Source: GCA-002793235 sp965267355 (GTDB lineage: Bacteria; Bacteroidota; Bacteroidia; Flavobacteriales_E; Vicingaceae). From it: a DNA stretch of 64,000 bases. Every line of letters begins with the position of its first letter. Positions within the stretch are counted from its first letter, which is position 1. The DNA lies in NCBI GenBank assembly GCA_965267355.1, contig OZ253956.1, positions 620,001 to 684,000 on the forward strand. The letters are read 5' to 3'. The position numbers were made by a program, and so were the translations under genes. Below are positions 1 to 9,700 of this stretch, piece by piece. Under the pieces are notes generated by a model. That model was not told the DNA's origin. It worked only from the letters and a program-made list of their open reading frames with translations, and searched no databases.

Positions 1-1
1 T

Positions 2-595
2 AGTTATGAAGTAATGGCTGATGATTTGTATGAATTCATCATCCAGCATAACATCAAAAAGCCAACAATTTTAGGTCACTCTATGGGAGGTAAAACAGCC
101 ATGCAATTTGCTATGAATTACCCGAATATGCTTTCAAAATTGATTGTGGTTGATATCGCTCCAAAACCTTACCCTGTTCATCATGGTGAAATCTTAAATG
201 GAATGTTTGCCTTAGATTTTGAAAAAATCACATCAAGAAGAGAGGCTGACGAGGAATTAACCAAGCATATTCCTGAAATATCTACCAGACAATTTATTTT
301 AAAGAATTTATTTTGGAAGAAAAAAGGCAAATTAGCATGGAAATTTAACTTACCTGTTATTAGTGATAATATAGAAATGGTTGGCTATGAACTCAACAAT
401 ATTTCCGCCTTTGAAAAACATACTTTATTTATTAGAGGTAGTAAATCTAACTACATATTGGAGTCTGACTATCAATTAATTAAAAATATTTTCCCAAATG
501 CTACCATAGAAAGCATAGAAACTGGTCATTGGGTGCATGCTGAAAATCCTAACAAGTTTTTTGAACTTATAGTAAACTTTATACAAGACTTATAA
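2..595 (+). CDS. Alpha/beta hydrolase, 5' end cut by window edge
   Basis: This is the C-terminal 190-odd residues of an alpha/beta-hydrolase-fold enzyme, probably an esterase of the YbfF type. The reading frame is open from base 2, so the ATG at 14 is probably internal. The nucleophile elbow G-H-S-M-G-G lies just after a beta strand (bases 74-91), and the catalytic histidine is in G-H-W-V-H-A-E near the end (bases 522-542). The helical lid region between them is rich in Lys and aromatic residues. No signal peptide can be judged because the start is missing. The substrate cannot be told from sequence; this fold is shared by esterases, thioesterases and haloperoxidase-like enzymes. Confidence 0.85.
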   Translation, partial: SYEVMADDLYEFIIQHNIKKPTILGHSMGGKTAMQFAMNYPNMLSKLIVVDIAPKPYPVHHGEILNGMFALDFEKITSRREADEELTKHIPEISTRQFILKNLFWKKKGKLAWKFNLPVISDNIEMVGYELNNISAFEKHTLFIRGSKSNYILESDYQLIKNIFPNATIESIETGHWVHAENPNKFFELIVNFIQDL

Positions 596-663
596 CAGCT
601 AATCTCCATTTGCAACTATCCCACAGAAATAAACGTCTTACTGTGTATAAGTATAAAATATAA

Positions 664-678
664 TTACGTATATCGTAA
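664..678. promoter_or_regulatory. Inverted repeat TTACG-N5-CGTAA upstream of the giant surface protein
   Basis: Perfect 5-base arms (664-668 and 674-678) flank a TATAT centre. A further half-site TCGTAA recurs at 696-701, 23 bases after the one at 673-678. The element sits just upstream of the likely -33 region, where an activator would bind. It is a candidate operator only; the region is AT-rich. Confidence 0.35.
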
Positions 679-684
679 CATATT

Positions 685-712
685 TTGTATTATTGTCGTA
701 ATCTTATCATTG
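685..712 (+). promoter_or_regulatory. Putative promoter of the giant repeat protein
   Basis: TTG at 685-687 is followed after 17 bases by TATCATTG at 705-712, one mismatch from the Bacteroidota -7 box TAnnTTTG. The spacing is slightly short of the usual 19. Transcription would begin a few bases before the ATG at 726. Confidence 0.35.
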
Positions 713-725
713 TCTTAACAAAATT

Positions 726-3700
726 ATGTGGATGGGTTTAAGAAAGTACTGCTTTTTATTTGCACTTTTTAATTTCTTTCTTTTTAGTAATGTTTTTGCT
801 GGAGACTTTTACTGGGTAGGTAATAGTGGAGATTGGAATGACCCTATGCATTGGGCAAACGTATCTGGAGGACAAGGAGGTGCAGCAGGTCTCCCTGGCT
901 CATCAGATAACGTATTTATTGATAAGAACTCTTTCACCCTTTCCAACCAAACCATTACCATAACCAACAACATTTCTGTTAATGATTTTACCATTACCAA
1001 GAGTTCTATTCCGTTTGAATTAACATCCAACAATCCTATAAATACTACTATTTATGGTAAAGTAGATGTTTCATCAATAATGTTTACCAATAATTTAACT
1101 GGTGCTATTTATTTAAAATCTACCAACGGAACTAAGCAAATGAATTTCGGTACTTGGAATTGGAAGGTTGATTTTTATTTTGAAGCAACTGGAAAATATG
1201 TTTTAACAAACCCTATTCTTTCCTCCAACAATAAAGTGATCCTTAACAAAGGTGATTTAGATTTAGCTGGAAACGACATTGTCTGTAAAGATTTTATAGC
1301 ATCTTCTTCTTCTAAAAAGAAACTTATTTCTAACAACTCTGATGTTTTAGTTTACAATTCATGGCAAACCACTAAATCAAAATTCAATTACAATTTTTCT
1401 AACACTAATGTTTACTTGCTTAACCCAAATCAAAATGCTATTAATATTGTAGGGGATAATTATTCCATCAATCAATCTAAACTTCCTAAAAACACTAACA
1501 ATAAAGTAATTAGCAGTATTGTAATTGATAATGATACTGTATCATGTGGTAACACATGTGATGGTGTGCTGTATATTGACACTGTAGTAACAGATTGCCC
1601 TCCATATACTGTACTTAACTGGGTCGGTGCTGGTCCACCTAACGGTCCGCCTTGGGGAGATACTATCGTTCAGTTATGCCCGGGATCATATACTGCAGTT
1701 GTTCAAGATGGCTGCGGATTTAATTTTGGTCAAGCTGCTGATGTATTGGGTCACCCTCCTATAATTCCTATTTCTGAAATTATAACCCAACCTTCTTGTA
1801 AAGGAGATTGTGATGGAGAGGTTTCTGTTTCAGTAATTGGTGCAAATTATGCCAACTGGACTTTTACATGGATGCCAGTTGGGGGAACAGTGAATACTGT
1901 TTTTACTACAACCACATATTCGAATTTATGTACAGGAAATTATACTTTACAAGCACAAGATGGACATGGCTGTGATACAACATTTAATTATTTTGTTCCT
2001 GAGCCAGATAGTTTATATGCAAACGTGAGTGTTGTAGATGTTGATTGTAACGGAGACTGTACTGGTAGTGCAACCTCTAATCCAACAGGTGGGACACCTG
2101 GTTTCAGTTACTCATGGGTACCTGCTACTGGAAATCCTGCAGTTGATACTGCTCAAACTTTCCCTAATTTATGTGCAGGAGTAAATTATTCAGTTACCGT
2201 AACCGATGCTAATGGGTGTGTTAATGATACTACTATACAAGTTAATGAACCTCAACCGTTAGTTTTAGATACTATTTCTACCAATGTTACCTGTGGAGGA
2301 GCTTGTGACGGAACTATTACGGTAACTGTTTTAAATGGTGGTACGCCTCCTTTTACACATAGTTGGAGTACTGGTAACGTTGATAATGGTGCAATTGGCG
2401 ACTTAACTGCTCTTTGTCCTGGAACATATTACGATACGCTAACCGATGGAAATAATTGTGACACTATAATTGCTTTTACCATTACCGAGCCAAACATATT
2501 AACAACCTCTACCAATCCTACAGATGTAACCTGTAACGGTACTTGTAACGGTACTGCTGTAACCACCCCCGCTGGTGGAGCTGGAGGATATATGTATAAT
2601 TGGACAGCCATTCCTCCACAAGCATTTTCTGGTCAAGGATCAGATTCAATATTCAATTTATGCCCAGGAACATATATTGTTGAAGTTACTGATGCTAATA
2701 TGTGTAACGTATTTGACACAATTTCCATCTCCGAACCACCACCATTAACACTTAACCTAAGTAAAACAGATGTAACATGTCCTACTTTTTGTGATGGTAC
2801 AGCTACAGTAACACCAAGTGGAGGGACTGGAGATCCTGCTGTTGATTTTAATTATTCATGGACTGGGCCATCTTGTTCTCCCTGTTTGACCCAATCCATA
2901 GCAAGTTTATGCCCAGGCACATACATAGTTACAGTAACGGATTCCTTCGGATGTCAAGCTGTTGATTCTATTGTTGTTAATGAACCTTTACCTATAAATT
3001 TGGTAATGAACTCTACAGATGAAACTTGTGCTGGTGCTTGTGACGGAACTGCGGGAGTAACAGTTACTGGTGGTACGGGAGACCCCGCTGTTGATTTTAC
3101 CTACATATGGACATCCGTTCCTGCTGGACAAGTCGGCCCTGGTCAAGGTACAGATTCCATTTTTAGTTTGTGCGCTGGAGATTATACTGTAAATATTACT
3201 GATTCTGTTGGGTGTCCCACGAGTGCACAAGTAACCATTAACCCTCAAACTGTAATTATAGATAATCTCGTTACAACTGATTTAAGTTGTAATGGTGTAT
3301 GTAATGGAACTGCTACTGTTTCTCCAACTGGTGGTGTTCCTCCTTACACAGTATCATGGAATGGAGGTGTAGCAATTAACGTTCCTGCAGCTGGTTCTAG
3401 TACTGAAATAGGATTATGCGCAGGTAATCATACCGTAACTATTATTGATGATAACAATTGTCCTTTAGTCGTAAACTTTACTATAAATGAACCCCCTCTA
3501 TTAACAACTAATACTAATACAACTGATGTTTCTTGTTTTGGAGCCTGTGATGGCACAGCAATTACTTCTGGAAATGGAGGTACAGCTCCATATAATTATG
3601 TTTGGAATTCAATCCCAGCAGGTGCACCTTTCCCAATTGCTAATGACTCAATAAGTGGATTATGTGCTGGTACTTACTATGTTGAGGTTACCGATGATTC

Positions 3701-6700
3701 CTTATGTACTGTTTCTGATACCGTTACTATTATAGAACCTTCAGAAATTTTACCAAATGCTACAGGTACTGATATTACTTGTAATGGGTTGAATGATGGT
3801 TCTGCAATCTCGCTTCCTACTGGCGGTGTAGTTCCTTACTCATGGGTGTGGACTGGTCCTGGAGGTCCATATAATGGACAATCCATCAGTCCTCTTGGTC
3901 CAGGTCAGTATATTGTTACTGTTACCGACAGTAACAATTGTACTGGTGTTGATACTGTTGACATTATAGACCCTCCTGCACTAACGGTTAACGCTTCTGC
4001 AACTAATGCAAGTTGCGGAACGGTATGTGATGGTACTGCATTAGCAACTGCTAATGGTGGAACTCCAGGTTATTCTTACTCTTGGAATACTACTCCTGTG
4101 CAAAATGGTGCAATGGCAACTGGATTATGTGCAGGAACATATACTGTTACAGTTACTGACACCAATGGATGCACAGCCCAGGATACCACTGTAATAAATA
4201 ATCTTATTATAATTACCATAAACCCTAGTATTATAGGTTTAAGTTGTAATGGAACCTGTGATGGAGAAGCTACTGCAGTTCCTTCTGGAGGACAAACACC
4301 TTATACTTATAGTTGGAGTAATGGAGATACTACTCAAACAGCTGATAGTCTATGTCCAGGATGGGTATTTGTTACTGTAACTGATGCCAACGGATGTGCT
4401 AGTACAGATTCTATTAATATGCCTGTAGCTCCTCCTGTGTTAGTGCCTAATGGAAGCATAGACCAACAAATTAGTTGTAATGGAGCATGCGATGGTATGG
4501 TTTCTTCAGCTCCATCTGGTGGTACACCACCTTATAGCATCGTTTGGTCATTACCTAATGGTATTGATACAAACAATGTCTGTGCTGGAACAGTTGTGGT
4601 CACTGTAACTGATGCCAACAGTTGTGTTCAAGCTGAGACTTTATTTGTAGTAGAGCCTGATACTATTTCTCCAAACGCAACCATTACAGATATAAATTGT
4701 AACGGAGATACAACGGGAAGCATTACACTGAATCCTTCTGGTGGAACACCCGGATACACCTTTACATGGGTTCCAAATGTAAGTACAAGTAATAGTGCAT
4801 CAAACCTACCCGCTGGAACTTATACTATAACCATAACTGATACTGCAGGTTGTTCAAGAACTGATAATTATGAGATAACTGAGCCCCCTGTTCTATCATC
4901 AACTCCAATTGGAGTTGATATAAGTTGTAACGGTGCTTGTGATGGTATGGCAGCTGTTATAGTAGGTGGAGGAACACCTCCTTATACCTATAGTTGGGCT
5001 CCTAATGGAGAAACAAACGATACTATTTTTAATTTATGTCCACCATTCTTAACAAATACTGTAACTGTAACTGATAGTAATGGTTGTATTACTTCTGAAA
5101 CTATTACCATAAATGAACCTGCTGCACTTAATGCTAATGTTACAGGTACTCCTATTGGTTGTAGTAGTGTTTGTGATGGAACCGCAATTGCGAATCCAAC
5201 TGGTGGTACAGTCCCTTACTCATATCAATGGTCTCCAAACGCTGCTCCAAACCCATTAAATGGCTCAAGTATTAGTAACTTATGCGCTGATACTTTTAGT
5301 GTAACAGTAACTGATACCAACGGTTGTTCAGCCCAAGGAACCTATATTGTAACCGAACCAACTGCCCTAGCAGTAACTTTAGACAGCACAAACATTACTT
5401 GTAATGGATTAACTAATGGTACTGCTACTGCTAACCCTACTGGAGGGACTCCTCCATATTCATATTCATGGGTAGGTGGCTGTTTAGCTGGTACAGATAC
5501 TAACCAAACTATTACTGGATTGTGTGCTGGAGTTTACACCGTTACCGTAACCGATTCTGCAAATTGCATTTTCGTTGGTTCTGTAATTATTGAAGAACCA
5601 ACGCCTATTGATGATAATGAAGTTGTTGTTGACGCAAATTGTGGTATATGTGATGGTTCTATTGTAGTATTTCCTTCTGGTGGAACACCTGGATATAACC
5701 ATTCATGGTCAAATGGAGTAACTAACCCTAACAACCCAGGGCTATGTGCTGGATTCTATACTGATACTATTACAGATAATAATGGTTGCCAAGCAATATT
5801 TACCATTGCTGTTAGCAACCCTACAGGACCTTCTGGGGTTACAACAACTGTCAATGATGCTACATGTTTTGGAGCATGTGATGGTTCAATAAATGTTATT
5901 CCAATAGGTGGAACACCTAGCTATTCATATAGCTGGAATTCTGTTCCTGCTGGTGGTCCATATCCTAATGATAGTACAATTACAGCCTTATGTGCTGGAA
6001 TCTATAATTTAACAGTAACAGATGCCTTAAATTGCGTCTTGGCTACTTCAATGGTTGTTGGCGAAGCTGACAGTATTGTAGCTAATGAAATTTTTACTGA
6101 TGCTACATGTAATGGTTTGTGTGATGGTACTGCAAGTGTAACTCCACAAGGAGGTACTCCACCGTACCAATTCTTATGGTCACACAATGGTTCGACTGCA
6201 GCATCTGCTTCAGGTTTATGTGTTGGTCCTGTAAGCGTAACCATAACAGATGATAATGGATGTACCGAAGTTGTTAATTTCAATATAGGTAGCCCTAACG
6301 CTTTATCTGTTAGTTCATCTATAACAGATGCTTTATGTAATGGTGCATGTGACGGAACTGCGACAGCAAACCCTAGTGGAGGTACAGGTCCTTACAATTA
6401 CCAATGGAATGATCCAAGTTCTCAAACTGGGCAAACTGCAACAGGATTATGTGCTGGAATTTATATTGTTACGGTTACTGATTTTAATGGATGCTCTGGG
6501 AATGATACTATTACAATCGGAGAGCCTACTGTAATTGACGATAATGAAATAGTTACTGACGCTACTTGTGGAGTTTGTGATGGTTCGATAACCGTTGCTG
6601 CAAGTGGGGGAACTCCAGGTTATATGTATAACTGGCCTACTTTAGGCGCTGGGACTCCAACTGTAAATGCTTTATGCGCTGGGTCTTACCCACTTGAAAT

Positions 6701-9700
6701 TACTGACAACAACGGATGTACCGATACTTTCTTAATTGCTGTAAGTAATCCGAATGGCCCAACACTTTCAGTTACTACCAACAACGCAAGTTGTAATGGA
6801 GTATGTGATGGTTCTGCTACCGCAACTGTTACTTCTGGAACGCCTAATTATCAATTCTTATGGTCGCCAGGTGGACAGAATACTAGCAGTGTAAGTGGTT
6901 TATGTGCTGGCAACTACACAGTACAGGTAACCGATGGGAATGGATGTATTACTGTAGAACCTGTTACAATAATGGATAATAACGCAATATCCGCTACCGT
7001 AACAAAAGTTGATGCTACTTGTAACGGAAATTGTGATGGTTTTGCACAAATTACCCCAAATGGAGGAGTACCACCGTACCAGTATAGTTGGGTAGGCGGT
7101 GTGGCAACGGGTCAAACAGCAAGTGCAGTTGGAGGCCTGTGTGCTGGCAATTACACTGTTACAATTACTGATGCTCTAGGGTGTTCTCATGTAGAAAACA
7201 TTACTATTAACGAAAGTAATGTGCTTACTGTTTCTACTTCAGGCATAGCAGCAAATTGTAATGGAGGCTGTGATGGCCAAGCAACAGCAACTCCAACAGG
7301 AGGAACTGCTCCTTACACTTATTTATGGTCGAACAATGCTTCTACACCTACTATTACTGCTCTTTGTGCTGGAACATATACTGTAACTATTACCGATGAT
7401 AATGGTTGTACTGCTACATCTAGTGTTACTATCGGTGATGGTATTGCTATCACGGCTACACTAAATGTTACTGATGCTACTTGTGGGGTATGCGATGGCG
7501 ATATTACTGCAACTGCTGGAGGTGGTTCGGGAGCTCCGTATCAATATTCTTGGTCTCCAGGTGGACAAATAACCCCTTCAATTAACGGATTATGTCCTGG
7601 TGCATACAATTTAACAATTACGGATAACGCAGGTTGTTCAGAACTATTTACTGTACTTGTTAATAATGCTAATGGACCTACATTATCTACTTTAGCAGAT
7701 AGCGTTACTTGTTTTAATGATTGCGATGGATTAGCCTATACTACAGTAACTGCTGGTAATCCAAACTATATTTTCCAATGGGATGATGCATTGTTGCAAA
7801 CTAATGATTCTGCAACAAATCTTTGTGCAGGATTATATACAGTAGTTGTTCAGGATGCACTAGGATGTATTTCAGTTGACTCTGTTACTGTTCCTGAACC
7901 TACTGAAATTTTGGCAAACATTACATTTACAGAACCTACTTGTAATGGAATATGTGATGGTACTGCAACGGTTAATCCTACAGGCGGAGTTGGTAACATT
8001 TCAATTCAATGGGGAGCTTCTGCTGGTAACCAAATTACTCCTACTGCTACTGGTTTATGCGCTGGAACACATTTAGTTACTTTAACTGATGATAATGGTT
8101 GTTCTATTGTTGATAGTGTTACCTTAACAGATCCTGCAAACATTTCTATTACGGCAAGTGCTACTAGCCCAACCTGTAATGGTAATTGTGATGGAACCGC
8201 TGTCGCGACAGCAGCAGGAGGAACTCCAGGATATTTATACTCTTGGAATACTGTTCCTGCACAGCCAAATGCTCTAGCCGCTTCGTTATGTACTGGAACA
8301 TACATCGTGACAGTTACTGATGCAAATGGATGTACAGATACAGCTAGTGTTAACGTTCCTGATCCAACTTTATTAACCACAACTTCTACGCCTACTTCAC
8401 CGACTTGTAATGGAGTATGTGATGGAAGCATAACTACAACACCAAATGGTGGTGTGGCTCCTTACACTTATTTATGGAGTAATGGAGATACCACTCAAAC
8501 CACTTCTTCAACACTTTGTGCAGGAACTTATGATGTGATTATAGTAGATGCTAACAATTGTACAGCTTATGATACCATAGTGCTAACCGCTGCACCAATG
8601 CTAAATGATAATACTGTAATCAATCAACCAAACTGTAACCTATGTGATGGTTCCGCTACATCAACACCAATTGGAGGTATTGGTCCATTTGATTTTGTAT
8701 GGACTGATCCTACAAACCCAGTACCACCATTGTTAACTGATTTAGGTGTGGCAACATCTACAGTAGTTGGACTATGTGCTGGAACATTAGATTTAGAAAT
8801 TACCGACCAAGGTACTGGCTGTATTTACAATTACACTATATTAGTGAACAATGCTAATGGTCCAAACCTAGCTATGAATTCAACTAGCGAAACTTGTACA
8901 GGCTCATGTGATGGTACTGCAACAGTAACCCCAACAGGAGGTACTGCTCCGTACACCTATTCTTGGTCACCAACTGGACCACCAGCTGACACCAATCAGA
9001 CTGCAACAGGATTATGTCCTAATACTTATACAGTAACTGTAACAGATAGTTCTGGATGTATTACTTCAGATACCATTACAATTACTCCTTCAACTGGACT
9101 AAACTTAGCGATTAGCAGTATTGTTCCTGAAACTTGTTTTGGAGATTGTGATGGGCAAGCTACTGTAAGTGTTGGTTCTGGTACTGCTCCATTCCAATAC
9201 AACTGGAATCCTACATCACAAATTTCACCAACCGCTACTGGCTTGTGTACTGGAAATTACGTAGTAACTGTAACGGATAGTACCAACTGTATGGATTCTA
9301 TTAGTGCAAATGTTACTGGTCCTAACATTTTAACAGTTACTGCTGCTATCAATACACCAATTAGTTGTAATGGTAGTAATGATGGTGTTGCCATTGCTAA
9401 TGTATTAGGAGGAACTCCAAATTATCAATATTCTTGGAATACTGTTCCTGCACAAAACACACAAATGGCAACGGGATTAAGTGCAGGCACATACATTGTA
9501 ACAGTTACAGATGACAATGGTTGTACAGCTATGGATACGGTTACTCTAACTGAACCAACAGCAATTGACGACAATGAAATAATAACTTTACCAAATTGTA
9601 ATTTATGTGATGGAGCAATTACCGTTACTCCTACAGGTGGAATCGGTCCTTACACTTATTCTTGGACTACACCAACTGCACCACCAAGCCCTCAGCCAAT

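Noticed and set aside
8006..8431. A 141-codon open frame opposite the repeat protein
   Set aside because: It is an antisense shadow of the low-stop repeat sequence. Similar shadows recur at other repeat units, and the product has no signal, domain or start context.
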